Below are positions 36,695 through 46,456 of a DNA stretch of 64,000 nt, one piece after another. The first letter of the stretch is position 1, and each line of letters begins with the position of its first letter. Origin of the DNA: Gimesia chilikensis (lineage in GTDB: Bacteria > Planctomycetota > Planctomycetia > Planctomycetales > Planctomycetaceae); contig NZ_VTSR01000009.1 in the NCBI RefSeq assembly GCF_008329715.1, forward strand, positions 1-64,000. The letters run 5' to 3'. The position numbers and the translations under genes are program-made. The notes under the pieces are model-generated. The model searched no databases, had not been told where the DNA came from, and worked only from the letters and a program-made list of their open reading frames with translations.

Positions 36695-37144
36695 ATGCCC
36701 GCTTGGCCCGGCGGCCCCTGTCCACGCTGTGGGGAGGACATGCCTGCGAACCTCGTTCACTGCCAGACCTGTCGTGAGCTGCTGAATGAAGACCTCGAAC
36801 ACGACACTGTCGAGATTCCGGCCTTTCACCCACTCAAGGAACTCGCGGTCCGCATAGACGCCTTTCCGATCGGCTTCTACTTCCAGTGCCCCGACTGCAG
36901 CAAAGAACTCCGGGTCCACAAAAAGTATCTGGGCAAACAGGTCAGCTGCAACTTCTGTCAGTCCACGATCCAGCTTCCAGACGAATCCCGCAGCCATGTC
37001 GCTTCCGCGTTCTACACGAAATGCCCACACTGCAAAGAAGAGTTGCGCATCGCCCGCAAATACCTGGGCTCTGTCGCCGCCTGCAAGTTCTGCAAGGGCC
37101 ATATTCAGTTGCTGGAAAAACCCGCCGACCCGGTCGACAGTTGA
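36695..37144 (+). CDS. Protein with three zinc-ribbon modules
   Basis: A 149-residue protein, family not recognised. Three CxxC pairs-of-pairs are visible: CPRCGED...CQTC (about 9-27), CPDCSKELRV...CNFC (about 66-88) and CPHCKEELRI...CKFC (about 110-132). The second and third are near-copies (KELRVHKKYLGKQVSC and EELRIARKYLGSVAAC). Such ribbons bind zinc and often nucleic acid or protein. No membrane segment. AAGGA precedes the ATG. It converges with the lipoprotein gene 10 bases away. Confidence 0.75.
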   Translation: MPAWPGGPCPRCGEDMPANLVHCQTCRELLNEDLEHDTVEIPAFHPLKELAVRIDAFPIGFYFQCPDCSKELRVHKKYLGKQVSCNFCQSTIQLPDESRSHVASAFYTKCPHCKEELRIARKYLGSVAACKFCKGHIQLLEKPADPVDS

Positions 37145-37154
37145 AGCCTCAGGC

Positions 37155-37601
37155 TCACTGGAGCACCTGCTCCGTCGCCTGTCCGGCTGCCTGCTCACTC
37201 TCAGCCGCCTCTTCCGCACTCTGCCAGGTGACATCCGCCTGAGCGGGCCGCGTCTTATAGAGTTCGCCCTGCTCATTGAACAGCAGCGCGACATTCATGT
37301 GCCAGCGGTTTCCGTTCTCCTGCTCCCACAGATCGCAGTAATAGATGGACGGGCTGGAAGCAAATTCTCCACTGATGCCGGCGTCCGTCAGCTTTTGAAT
37401 CGCCTCGGCTTTCGGCGTACCCAAAGGAGTGATCGCCAGGATCTTCTGAGACTGCTCTTCAAACACCAGCGGAGCAGGCACCACACGACGCACGCCAGTG
37501 CAGGCATTCAGGAGACAGACGCACGACACGCCCAGCATCCACGCCAGCAGCAATCTTCGGAGCTGCTGCAGTCGGTACGATACTCGCCTCAAGTGAGTCA
37601 T
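37155..37601 (-). CDS. Lipoprotein, SmpA/OmlA-like
   Basis: A 148-residue protein with a basic N-terminal stretch, a hydrophobic segment (LLLAWMLGVSCVCLL) and lipobox LLNAC. The segment ILAITPLGTPKAEAIQKLTDAGI resembles the helix pair of SmpA/BLIP-like small lipoproteins; the C terminus is Ala/Glu/Gln-rich. Function unknown. GGAG lies just before the ATG. Confidence 0.65.
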   Translation of the reverse strand: MTHLRRVSYRLQQLRRLLLAWMLGVSCVCLLNACTGVRRVVPAPLVFEEQSQKILAITPLGTPKAEAIQKLTDAGISGEFASSPSIYYCDLWEQENGNRWHMNVALLFNEQGELYKTRPAQADVTWQSAEEAAESEQAAGQATEQVLQ

Positions 37602-37744
37602 ACTCTCCTGCCTCCCTGCGGATTAAAACGAGAAACCCAGGCCTGTCTAAGCCCACAGGCGGGAACGATGACTGAATTTACCAGATCCGTCCCGTTTTGC
37701 GTATGGCAATTTTCGCTCTCCCCACGGACAGGTACCAACGCAAA

Positions 37745-37775
37745 CAGCCGGACCTGTTAAAAACAGATCCGGCTG
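37745..37775 (-). terminator. Hairpin downstream of rplT
   Basis: CAGCCGGACCTGT pairs with ACAGATCCGGCTG, with one mismatch and a five-base loop. On the minus strand it ends in only TTTG, so it is a weak intrinsic terminator 30 bases past the rplT stop. Confidence 0.55.
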
Positions 37776-37806
37776 GAATTTGGCTTATTTCAGCAGAAAA
37801 GGCAGA

Positions 37807-38163
37807 TTATGCTGCCAGAGCTGCCTGTGCTGCTTTGACGATCTCATCGAAGATCTGAGGCTGAGAAATCGCCAGTTCGCTGAGAGACTTCCGGTTCAGC
37901 GTGATGCCTGCTTTGGACAGACCGTTAATGAACTGCGAATAGTTCGTACCCCGAGCACGACAGGCAGCGGTAATACGGGTAATCCACAGAGCGCGGAATT
38001 CACGTTTGCGAACCCGACGGTCACGGTAGGCATAAGCACGAGACCGAATGATTGTTTCTTTTACGGTACGCAGTAACTTGCTGCGGCCACCGTAATTACC
38101 ACGGGCTTCTTTAAACAGTCTTTTCTTGGCTCGACGTCGAGCTGAACCTTTGCTAACTCGCAT
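37807..38163 (-). CDS. rplT: 50S ribosomal protein L20
   Basis: A 118-residue L20, normal length. The basic N-terminal helix ([28 protein letters not shown]) and the globular C-domain ([20 protein letters not shown]) are both conserved. L20 is an early assembly protein on 23S rRNA. GGAAAG precedes the ATG. It follows rpmI by 83 bases, the usual order, but infC is not upstream. Confidence 0.97.
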   Translation of the reverse strand: MRVSKGSARRRAKKRLFKEARGNYGGRSKLLRTVKETIIRSRAYAYRDRRVRKREFRALWITRITAACRARGTNYSQFINGLSKAGITLNRKSLSELAISQPQIFDEIVKAAQAALAA

Positions 38164-38246
38164 TATTACTTTCCAACTGAATGTGTAATCTGGATTCTGT
38201 CAGGATTGTTTCCCCGCGTGCCGTCGTCTGGGGAATCGGGAACGGT

Positions 38247-38447
38247 TTAAGAACCGGGACGCAGGGCTTCCACGATCAGCTTCGCTTCCGTTCCGGTCAC
38301 GACGCCATCGCTACGCAGACCGATTTTCCGCTTGGGGCTCTTCTTGCTCAGAATGTGTCCCCGAAATGCTTTGCGGTGCTTGGCTTTTCCTGAAGCGGTA
38401 ATCTTAAAACGCTTCTTCAATCCTTTGTGAGTCTTTTGCTTGGGCAT
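38247..38447 (-). CDS. rpmI: 50S ribosomal protein L35
   Basis: A 66-residue L35, the normal length, starting [20 protein letters not shown]. It has the family's lysine-rich core, [12 protein letters not shown]. The first gene of the rpmI-rplT pair. The 410 bases upstream contain no infC. Confidence 0.96.
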   Translation of the reverse strand: MPKQKTHKGLKKRFKITASGKAKHRKAFRGHILSKKSPKRKIGLRSDGVVTGTEAKLIVEALRPGS

Positions 38448-38857
38448 TGTTCTTCAATCTTCGTAAATGACTTCAGCCTTCGCCGGCCCTCTGACACAAC
38501 AGAGTTTCAAAGCGTAAGTCCTGAATGACACTATCTATATATCTCTTAACCGGACCAGGTTTCACCCGGTCAACAGCAAAGAATACTGTTCATAAAAACA
38601 GAAACCACAACGGTAGCGCTGTAGATTGATCGGGCAGTATAATCAGCCTCCCCTCTGGTTTTCCACCGAAACGGGAGTAAATTCCGTATTCCTGCAGAGA
38701 AAAAAACCGATTTCCCGAAAACTCGCGTTCTCCAGTCGACGTGAACGCTCGGAATCCATCAATCTCGCGGGCGATGACTCCCGCTGCAGGTCATTCAGCA
38801 GTGGCTCAACCAGGGAAATGTAAACATACGATCACACATCCAGCGTGTTCGTCCGCG
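38448..38857. other. Intergenic region rpmI / fliM
   Basis: A 410-base gap that must hold the rpmI-rplT promoter and possibly an L20-responsive leader. A plus-strand TATAAT at 38638-38643 faces away from any gene. I could not recognise a conserved L20 leader fold, and there is no ORF for infC on either strand. Confidence 0.5.
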
Positions 38858-39907
38858 TCAGGCCTGGCCTGCTTCCGCCTGCTTGATTCGCTGCTCGATG
38901 ATATCTTTGGGTACCGCCAGCATTTTTTCAATGCTGATCGCCTTATGCCCCTTATAAACACCCGGATAAGCCGTGAAGACCGGCGCCCCTTCGATTTCCA
39001 CCGTCAGGCTCTGGGCACTCCCCTTGTTACACATGATCACATCACCGACCGCCAGATTCATCACCTCACCCGCAGTCAGCCGACTGTGATCCAGTTCCAC
39101 CTTCATCTCAATCTTGGACTTGGAGACACTCGCTTCCAGATTCAACTGCTGACGCATGTCAGGCGTTTTCTTCTTATAAGCCGACCAGGTATCTGAAGTC
39201 AGCTTATTTGACAGCGGCTCAATCGTATTGAAGGGAATACAGAGGTTGATAATGCCCCGGGTCTCCCCCATCGTCACTTCGAAAGAGATCAGCACGATCA
39301 CTTCGTTCGGCGGCACGATCTGAACCAGTTGGGGATTACTTTCCACCTGGGAAACCCGCAGCTTCCAGTCGCAGAGGTTGCTCCAGGCAGATTCGATCCC
39401 CTCAATCGCCAGGCCAGTAATACGCGACACCAGGCGGATTTCGATTTCGGTAAGAGCCCGGTTGGGATAGGCGCCGTGCGTGTGGCCATCCCCACCCAGC
39501 AGCCGGTCGATGATCGGGAAGATAATTGAAGGGCTGATATCCAGAATAATATGCCCGTCCAGCGTCTCGGACTCGAGCAGGTTGAAGCAGGTCGGGTTTT
39601 CCAGACTGAAGACGAATTCAGAATACGTCAGCTGGTCCACACTGATCAGTTTGACTTCAATAATCGACCGCAGCATCCCGCTGAGTGCCGCCCCGAACTC
39701 CCGGCTGAAGCTCTCATGCAAAGCGCGAAACGCCCGCATCTGCTCTTTACTGACGCGTTCCGGGCGCTTGAAGTCGTAGATGCTGATCTGGGAATTGAAA
39801 TCGGTATTCCGGGCCGCCGGTCGACTCCCTCCACCGGAAGAGCCGGCAGATGGATCCAGCGCCGATAACAACGATTCCACTTCATTTTGACTGAGTACGT
39901 CTGCCAT
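38858..39907 (-). CDS. fliM: Flagellar motor switch protein FliM
   Basis: A 349-residue FliM. The N-terminal [13 protein letters not shown] is the EIDALL-like peptide that binds phosphorylated CheY. The CheC-like middle domain (about 50-240) and the SpoA C-domain ([22 protein letters not shown]) follow. It forms the switch ring of the flagellar C-ring. GGGAGG precedes the ATG. No other flagellar gene is adjacent. Confidence 0.95.
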   Translation of the reverse strand: MADVLSQNEVESLLSALDPSAGSSGGGSRPAARNTDFNSQISIYDFKRPERVSKEQMRAFRALHESFSREFGAALSGMLRSIIEVKLISVDQLTYSEFVFSLENPTCFNLLESETLDGHIILDISPSIIFPIIDRLLGGDGHTHGAYPNRALTEIEIRLVSRITGLAIEGIESAWSNLCDWKLRVSQVESNPQLVQIVPPNEVIVLISFEVTMGETRGIINLCIPFNTIEPLSNKLTSDTWSAYKKKTPDMRQQLNLEASVSKSKIEMKVELDHSRLTAGEVMNLAVGDVIMCNKGSAQSLTVEIEGAPVFTAYPGVYKGHKAISIEKMLAVPKDIIEQRIKQAEAGQA

Positions 39908-39982
39908 CCCTGGCCTCCCTGTAATTCACAGCCCGCCGGGATATGAGGCTCACCGGCCGGGTCGCAAAAACTTGTATCCCCT

Positions 39983-41257
39983 CTATTCTCTGATCTGCCC
40001 TGCTCCGTGGGCCACGTATTTATAACTCGTCAATTCGTTGAGCCCACAGGGGCCCCGTGCATGAAATTTGTCTGTACTGATGCCGATTTCCGCTCCCAGG
40101 CCGAACTCGCCACCATCATTGAAACGCGTGCTGGCATTCACGATCACAGCCGCTGAATCGACCTCGGTCGTGAACTTCTCTGCTGCCGCCAGTTCGGTCG
40201 TAATGATGGATTCGGTATGCCCCGAACCGTACTTATGAATGTGCTCAATCGCAGCATCCATATCATCAACGACCTTAACCGACAGGATCTTCGCCCCGTA
40301 CTCGGTGCCATAATCTTCCTCGGTCGCAGGCACTCCGGTTCCCACCAGTTCCAGTGACCGGGGACAACACCGCAGCTCAACACCCGCATCCAGCAGTGCT
40401 TTCGCAACTTCGGGTAATAAGGTCTCTGCGACGTCAGCGTGCACCAGCAGACACTCGGCGGCATTACACACACCGGGCCGTTGACACTTACTGTTGACTG
40501 TAATCCGCTTCGACAGTTCCGGATCTGCCGTCTTATCGAGGTAGACGTGGCAGATCCCGTCGAAATGCTTGATCACAGGCATCGTGGCATCGCGGGCCAC
40601 ACGCTCGATCAGCCCCTTACCACCACGGGGAATGGTCACATCAATGTATTTGTTCAACTTCAGAAAATGCCCCACCGCTTCGCGATCGGTGGTCTCCACC
40701 AGTTGGACGGCCTGCTCAGGCAGCCCCACGTCGCGGAGGCCTTCCTGCAGCAGCTGATAAAAGGCCATATTGCTGTGAAAGGCTTCTTTTCCGCCGCGTA
40801 AGATCACCGCGTTGCCGCTCTTCACGCATAATGCGGCCGCATCAATGGTCACATTCGGACGCGACTCATAAATGAAGAACACCACGCCCAGAGGCACTCG
40901 CACCCGCGTTACCAGCAGACCGTTGGGACGCATGTTACTGTCGATCACTTCACCAACCGGATTAGGCAAAGCCATGATCTCTTCCAGCGCCGTGATGATG
41001 CCCTCCAGCCGCGCTGCGGTCAATCGCAGACGGTCGATCGACGCTTCCGACAAACCATATTCGGGAGCCTGCTCGATATCGCGTTCGTTCGCAGCCAGTA
41101 AATCAGGAGTCCGTTCCCGAATCAGTTCGGTCATCCGGCGGAGCCAGGCATTCTTCTGATTCCCATTAGCGGAAACCAGTTTACGCGATGCAGCGCGGGC
41201 CTGCTGAGCCAGTTGTTCTGTGTATTGCGCCAGGTCTAATTCGGTCGTACTACTCAT
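39983..41257 (-). CDS. proA: Gamma-glutamyl phosphate reductase
   Basis: A 424-residue NADPH enzyme of proline synthesis that reduces glutamyl 5-phosphate to the semialdehyde. The N-terminal ARAASRKLV and [23 protein letters not shown] are typical, and catalytic Cys264 lies in [10 protein letters not shown]. The start at MSSTTELDL was chosen because it matches the family. The frame is open 55 codons further without protein-like pattern. The proB kinase is not nearby. Confidence 0.95.
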   Translation of the reverse strand: MSSTTELDLAQYTEQLAQQARAASRKLVSANGNQKNAWLRRMTELIRERTPDLLAANERDIEQAPEYGLSEASIDRLRLTAARLEGIITALEEIMALPNPVGEVIDSNMRPNGLLVTRVRVPLGVVFFIYESRPNVTIDAAALCVKSGNAVILRGGKEAFHSNMAFYQLLQEGLRDVGLPEQAVQLVETTDREAVGHFLKLNKYIDVTIPRGGKGLIERVARDATMPVIKHFDGICHVYLDKTADPELSKRITVNSKCQRPGVCNAAECLLVHADVAETLLPEVAKALLDAGVELRCCPRSLELVGTGVPATEEDYGTEYGAKILSVKVVDDMDAAIEHIHKYGSGHTESIITTELAAAEKFTTEVDSAAVIVNASTRFNDGGEFGLGAEIGISTDKFHARGPCGLNELTSYKYVAHGAGQIRE

Positions 41258-41546
41258 AACTTCAAGCGATCTAAGCAGGGATTCACCGGCCCCTGCCACC
41301 GGGTTAATCTGAAACAGACAACAGCTGTGGAATGTGGATTCTCTAAAATATTGACACAGACTTTCCCCGGCCGGTGCGCTTCTGTATCGCCCACCGCAGT
41401 CCAGACGAACCGGGTTCCGCATTCCGAAGTATCAGCAATCAGCGGAAATGTGTCAACGCGGGATCACTTTTCGCGCTGATAACCTTCTAATTTTATCTAT
41501 TTTAAACGCTCTCCGGAAGAATTTGAGTTCCCGGAGAGACCTCTGC

Positions 41547-42071
41547 TCAGAATTGCCAGTCGGAATACAGTTTAGAACGAAACTCGTGCCATTCCGCATT
41601 CTTGTTCTTGGTACCACAGCTTTCAACCATTTCTGCTGACCATTTATCCATGGTCCTCAACCGGTCAGACATGATTCGCACGGTATTATAAACGACTTTC
41701 TGCGCCCCGCTGACTCCCGCCTTCAGCAATTGATCGAAGTTCTTCCAGGGAATCCGCACAATGGACACATCGGAAGTCGCCACCACGCTCGCCGAATGCG
41801 GAGCCGGTTTAAAAAAGGACATTTCACCAAAAATGGACAGGGGTCCCAACTCGGTCAATGTCTGCTCATCTCCGTTGGAAAGCTGCTTGCGAACCTCGCA
41901 GGTACCGCGCTGAATGATCCAGAGATACCGTGTCGAATTACCTTCATCCAGAATGCGGACTCCTTCCGGAAAATCCTCTGTCTCAGCCTGGTCGAGCAAT
42001 TCGTCCATTTCCTCCGGCGTGACTGATTGAAACAACACGCAGTCATTGATCAGCTGCTCTGTGGAAACCAT
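41547..42071 (-). CDS. Cyclic-nucleotide-binding domain protein
   Basis: A 174-residue protein with one Crp-type cNMP-binding domain (about 10-130). GVRILDEGNSTRYLWIIQRGTCEV and LSIFGEMSFFKPAPHSASVVA hold the phosphate-binding cassette region, with the E of FGEMS in the ligand-contact position but no Arg at the usual next place. There is no C-terminal HTH, so it does not appear to be a DNA-binding CRP. A perfect GAGGTGAT site precedes the ATG. It sits between proA and gdh, all on the minus strand. Confidence 0.85.
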   Translation of the reverse strand: MVSTEQLINDCVLFQSVTPEEMDELLDQAETEDFPEGVRILDEGNSTRYLWIIQRGTCEVRKQLSNGDEQTLTELGPLSIFGEMSFFKPAPHSASVVATSDVSIVRIPWKNFDQLLKAGVSGAQKVVYNTVRIMSDRLRTMDKWSAEMVESCGTKNKNAEWHEFRSKLYSDWQF

Positions 42072-42162
42072 TTATATCACCTCTTCTATAGCGCCTGGTG
42101 TAAAATTAAGTTAGCTTTTGATCACTACCAGATCATGGCTGTGATCCCTTTAAAAACCGCGA

Positions 42163-43392
42163 TCAGATGCCTCCCATCACGGTGGCCCGCCCCACACGAC
42201 CAATGCCCAGAATGTAGGCGGCGATGCGAAGCGATACTTTTTTATCAGTGGCAATCTTCCAGACAAGCTCAAAGCTGTCATCCATAATACGGTCTAACTC
42301 GGAACGAACGCGAGCTTTTTCCCAGCTGAAGTGCTGTCGGTTCTGAACCCATTCGAAGTAACTGACGGTTACTCCGCCGGCATTGGCCAGAATATCGGGC
42401 ACCACCACGACCTCATTTTTCGCGAAAATTTCGTCCGCATCCGGATCGGTCGGGTTGTTGGCGGCTTCAATAATGCACCGCGCCCGGACCTCTTTGGCAT
42501 TCTCTTTCGTCAGCACGCCCCCGAGGGCTGCCGGAATCAGCACGGTCACATTGGAAGCCAGAACTTCATCGTTCGAAATCGCTTCCGTCTCAGGAAACCC
42601 GCGCACGGCCTTAGTATCTTTACAGTACTCAATCAGCTTGGGGATGTTGATGCCATCTGCACAGTAAATCCCACCGCTGGCATCGGAAACCGCAACAATC
42701 TTGGCCCCGAATTCATCCAGGAAGTGGGCGGTATAACTCCCCACGTTCCCGAATCCCTGAATCGCCACGGTCACACCGGACAGATCGATCTTCATGTGAT
42801 CGAGAGTCTGCCGCGTGATCATCGCCACGCCGCGGCCCGTCGCTTCTTCACGACCGTCTGCACCATGCAGTTCCAGCGGTTTTCCGGTCACACACGCCGG
42901 GTTGAAGCCACAATACTTTTCATACTGGTTCATAATCCAGGCCATTACCTGGGCGTTGGTTCCCATGTCAGGGGCCGGAATATCCTTGAGGGGACCGATC
43001 ACATCGTAGATCTTATCGATAAATTTGCGGGTCACCCGTTCCAGTTCTCCCTGGGACAGCTTGGACACATCGACCGAGATGCCCCCTTTCGCTCCTCCGT
43101 AAGGAATATTGACCAGCGCGGTCTTCCACGTCATCAGGGATGCCAGGGCCAGCACTTCATCGCCATCCACTTCGGGGTGAAAACGCAGTCCCCCTTTCAT
43201 GGGTCCGCGGGAGCTGTCGTGCTGCACACGGTAACCGATGTAAGTGGCAATTTCCCCGTTGTCGCGTTCGATCGCAACTTCTACCTTGACCTCGCGCTCC
43301 GGCGTCCTGAGCAGCTCCTGCATGTTCCGCGAAAGCCCCACCTGACGGGAAGCCTGGTCGAAGTAACGGCATGCGGTCTCGTATGAACTCAT
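42163..43392 (-). CDS. gdhA: Glutamate dehydrogenase (Glu/Leu/Phe/Val family)
   Basis: A 409-residue enzyme of the GDH superfamily. [18 protein letters not shown] and the catalytic lysine (Lys102) in PYGGAKGG are conserved, followed by the NAD-binding [12 protein letters not shown]. It interconverts glutamate and 2-oxoglutarate with ammonia. Substrate preference (Glu over Leu/Phe/Val) is likely but not proven by sequence. GAGGAAAG precedes the ATG. With the cNMP-binding gene and proA it lies in a minus-strand glutamate/proline cluster. Confidence 0.92.
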   Translation of the reverse strand: MSSYETACRYFDQASRQVGLSRNMQELLRTPEREVKVEVAIERDNGEIATYIGYRVQHDSSRGPMKGGLRFHPEVDGDEVLALASLMTWKTALVNIPYGGAKGGISVDVSKLSQGELERVTRKFIDKIYDVIGPLKDIPAPDMGTNAQVMAWIMNQYEKYCGFNPACVTGKPLELHGADGREEATGRGVAMITRQTLDHMKIDLSGVTVAIQGFGNVGSYTAHFLDEFGAKIVAVSDASGGIYCADGINIPKLIEYCKDTKAVRGFPETEAISNDEVLASNVTVLIPAALGGVLTKENAKEVRARCIIEAANNPTDPDADEIFAKNEVVVVPDILANAGGVTVSYFEWVQNRQHFSWEKARVRSELDRIMDDSFELVWKIATDKKVSLRIAAYILGIGRVGRATVMGGI

Positions 43393-43733
43393 GAAAATCT
43401 TTCCTCAATCAATTTCAAAACCGGTCCCGCAGTAACGGCTCAGAGACCTCTGCAGATCAAATTTCCGCATTGCATCGACCGATGAATATTTTTCGCTACC
43501 TGCTGCCCTGAGAAGCGGACTTCACATAAGTAAAAGGTAGGTCGTAGTTTTGTCTTAAACCCTTTGAAAATCAAAGAATTTGCCATTCTGCACCGGGTTG
43601 AGGGAAGCCCCTCAAACCAGCCGCTGTCTCTTTGTTCCCAGATAGCCTGATGATGAATCAGACCGCTGCGGAACTGCCTCTACAATCACGATAGTTGTTA
43701 TAGTCCGTTTATTCATCTTTCTCACCGGTTTTC
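43393..43733. other. Intergenic region upstream of gdhA
   Basis: A 341-base gap between gdhA and the SGNH-like gene, both on the minus strand. It should hold the gdhA promoter. I see no ORF, RNA gene or strong hairpin. Confidence 0.5.
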
Positions 43734-44951
43734 TCAGCGCAGCGGAGCCAGCGCCTGTTGGGGCGCCTGCTCAGAAGGCGAAGGAACCGGATCAGACCAG
43801 ATGCCGGGTATCTCCTTTAAAATATAAAGTGCCAGCTCGCGGGCATACAACGCATGCCCCTCACGCGAGAACTGGGGAACGTTCTCTAGAAAATAACGAT
43901 CCGGGTTCTGAATCGCCTGAAAGACAGGCGAAGTATCACAATAGGGCACATTCAACTGCTTGGAATACGTCTCCAGCAGCTCAAAGGGAAACCGGCTGCC
44001 GTACTTCACCCCGTCACGGACTCCCACCGCGGCCCGCGCGTTTTTTCCACTCATCGCAGACTCGGAAACCTGCCAGGGTTTGGGATAAGTCGCGAGAATG
44101 AACCGAGAATAGGTTCCCTGTGAGATCTGCTGAATATTCTGTATCGGCTCCAGCGTCTGACGGACATACACGGACCAGTCGGGCGGATGATCTTCCAGCC
44201 AGAGATAAGTCCCCTGGGGAGTATCGATATCACGATCCAGTCCCGCAGGCTGATTCTGAACCCAGTAATCTCCTAACCATCTCAGCAGATACCGGTAGAC
44301 CAGGAAATGGCTTTCCAGCTTCTCGGGAGCATTCATCTCTTCAAACAGCGGATGCATCGCACAGAGCGGCACGCCCGTGTCTCCGATCTGCGTGAAGCGG
44401 CGTAATGCGTGATCATTGGCAACATCGGACATATCAAAATTAAACAGGATCAGATCCGGCTGCAGCCCTGACAGCGAATGCCTCAGGTGCAGATAAGACA
44501 TCAGCGGACAGGCATCGGGCACCCCGGCGTTGATCACTTCCACCTTGAGCTGAGTCTGTTTCTGCAGCAGTTGCTCCAGCCTCACACAGAACGTATCCTC
44601 GTCTGCCATTTCAGGGGCCAGGACGGTCTCCCCGCCCAGGCAGAGGATCCGGTACACGCCCGTCGGCTTGGGAATCGCATATTCTTTGCCCCGCAATCCC
44701 ATGCTGTTGATCGAAAACTGGACGACCTCTTCGGTATCCGGATGCTTCCGCGTGACCTGCTGCAGGGGACGGATGCGGTGATAGCTGACATCAGAGGGAA
44801 TCAGAAAACCGTCGGCGTCATAACTGCTGACACTCTCCTGCTGCCGGTATTCCTCGATACGTAACGCGACCTCACTCCCGACCGCGAGGAGGACGAGAGT
44901 CAGCAGTGCCAGCGTTAAATGCTTGAGCCAGCGCAGGCGAGAACGGATCAT
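43734..44951 (-). CDS. Membrane-anchored SGNH-hydrolase-like protein lacking the usual serine
   Basis: A 405-residue protein. A single N-terminal transmembrane helix (LTLALLTLVLLAVGSEVALRI) precedes an SGNH-like domain outside the membrane. Block I reads LCLGGETVLAP (106-109) where active members have GGS/GDS, so the nucleophile is a glutamate. The block II glycine (NAGVPDA) and a late SREGH are present; block III (FNFDMSD) is degenerate. It may be a non-catalytic binding protein. The ATG at 44951 was chosen over a TTG two codons earlier; neither has a strong ribosome binding site. Confidence 0.7.
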   Translation of the reverse strand: MIRSRLRWLKHLTLALLTLVLLAVGSEVALRIEEYRQQESVSSYDADGFLIPSDVSYHRIRPLQQVTRKHPDTEEVVQFSINSMGLRGKEYAIPKPTGVYRILCLGGETVLAPEMADEDTFCVRLEQLLQKQTQLKVEVINAGVPDACPLMSYLHLRHSLSGLQPDLILFNFDMSDVANDHALRRFTQIGDTGVPLCAMHPLFEEMNAPEKLESHFLVYRYLLRWLGDYWVQNQPAGLDRDIDTPQGTYLWLEDHPPDWSVYVRQTLEPIQNIQQISQGTYSRFILATYPKPWQVSESAMSGKNARAAVGVRDGVKYGSRFPFELLETYSKQLNVPYCDTSPVFQAIQNPDRYFLENVPQFSREGHALYARELALYILKEIPGIWSDPVPSPSEQAPQQALAPLR

Positions 44952-45215
44952 TTTCAATTATCAGAATACCGCTGCTAAGATTCTGTCCGAGGCGTCCGTG
45001 CCCCGTTACGGAATTTCGGCGAATCAAGAAGGCGGGATTCTAAGTTTCATCGGTAAATACAGCAATATGAGTCTGTCAGAGCCACTTCGCACGCGAAAAC
45101 GACGACGGCTCCGCATTGAAAAAACAGAGCCGAGTACGTACCTTGCATCATCCTTTGGTTCGTTTCTGACGCTTTAGAAGACGACCATTTCACCTTCGAT
45201 CTGGACGAGAGCCCC

Positions 45216-46421
45216 ATGAGCCAACCCAAAACCAATACACCTAAAGTCAATGACAAGCGGGCATTACAGCTTGTCACCGAGCTGATGGCCATCCCCGGAA
45301 AAAGCGGAGAGGAAGGCCAGATCGCTGCCGAGATCCAGCGCAGACTCATCGCCGCCGGTCTCCCGGAGAAACAGATCACCTTCGACACCGCCCATAAGAA
45401 GAGCAGCATTGGTGGTGAATGTGGGAACATGATCGTCAAACTGCCCGGTACGGTGAAAGGACCACGGCGGCTCCTGATGGCCCACATGGACACAGTTCCC
45501 CTCTGTGTCGGAGCGGAACCGGTCAAAAAAGGGAAGCTGATCCATTCCAAAAGCCCGCTCACCGCTCTGGGAGCTGACGACCGCGGGGGCTGCAGTGTGA
45601 TTCTCAACGCCCTGATCACCATCCTTGAACAGGATCTGCCCCACCCCCCTCTCACCTTCGTCTGGATGGTGCAGGAAGAGATTGGCCTGGTCGGCGTGCG
45701 GCATTTGACCACCAGCAAGCTGGGCAAACCTGCCATGTGCTTCAACTGGGACGGCAAACTGGCCGACTTGGTCTGCATCGGTGCCACCGGTGATTCGGGC
45801 ATGCTGATTCACATCAACGGACTCGCCAGCCACGCAGGTGCCCACCCCGAACTCGGCGTCAGTGCCGCCGTCATCGCGGGAAGAGCTATCGACGATCTCG
45901 CTACCAACGGCTGGCACGGACTGGTTGTCAAAGGGAAAGACTCAGGCTCCAGCAATATCGGCGTCCTGTCCGGCGGAGCAGCTACCAACGTCGTCATGCC
46001 GGAGCTCACGATTAAAGCAGAAGCCCGCAGCCATAACCCCCGCTTCCGCGAACGCATCCTCAAAGAATTCAAAAAAGCCTTTGAAAAAGCAGCCAAATCC
46101 ACGAAAAACAGCGCCGGACAAAAAGGCCGTGTTTCGTTCGAGTCCTACTTAAAATACGACTCCTTCCGGCTCTCCACAGACGAACCCGCCGTCCAGACCG
46201 CCAGCCAGGCGATCCGGAAACGAGGCGGCACTCCTGACCTTACCATCGGTAATGGCGGACTGGATGCCAACTGGATGACCGCCCACGGCTTCCCCACCGT
46301 CACCCTCGGTTGTGGCCAGCAGGATATTCATACCACCAGCGAAACACTGATGATCGATGAATATCTCAAAGCCTGCCAGATCGGCCTGGACCTCGCGACA
46401 GCAGCCGAATCAGATACATAA
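45216..46421 (+). CDS. M20-family metallopeptidase (PepT-like)
   Basis: A 401-residue peptidase. Metal ligands are visible: His90 in MAHMDTV, Asp121 in GADDRGG, catalytic Glu154/Glu155 in VQEE, Asp179 in NWDG and a late histidine in QQDIHTTSE. The dimerisation domain lies between about 190 and 310. Members remove N-terminal residues from peptides or hydrolyse acylated amino acids in the cytoplasm. It lies 35 bases upstream of ispA and may be co-transcribed without a metabolic link. Confidence 0.85.
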   Translation: MSQPKTNTPKVNDKRALQLVTELMAIPGKSGEEGQIAAEIQRRLIAAGLPEKQITFDTAHKKSSIGGECGNMIVKLPGTVKGPRRLLMAHMDTVPLCVGAEPVKKGKLIHSKSPLTALGADDRGGCSVILNALITILEQDLPHPPLTFVWMVQEEIGLVGVRHLTTSKLGKPAMCFNWDGKLADLVCIGATGDSGMLIHINGLASHAGAHPELGVSAAVIAGRAIDDLATNGWHGLVVKGKDSGSSNIGVLSGGAATNVVMPELTIKAEARSHNPRFRERILKEFKKAFEKAAKSTKNSAGQKGRVSFESYLKYDSFRLSTDEPAVQTASQAIRKRGGTPDLTIGNGGLDANWMTAHGFPTVTLGCGQQDIHTTSETLMIDEYLKACQIGLDLATAAESDT

Positions 46422-46456
46422 ACACGTCCTCTCTTCAACACAAAGAACGTAACGGT

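Noticed and set aside
42331..43386. 351-codon plus-strand frame
   Set aside because: Antisense to the glutamate dehydrogenase, whose motifs are complete.
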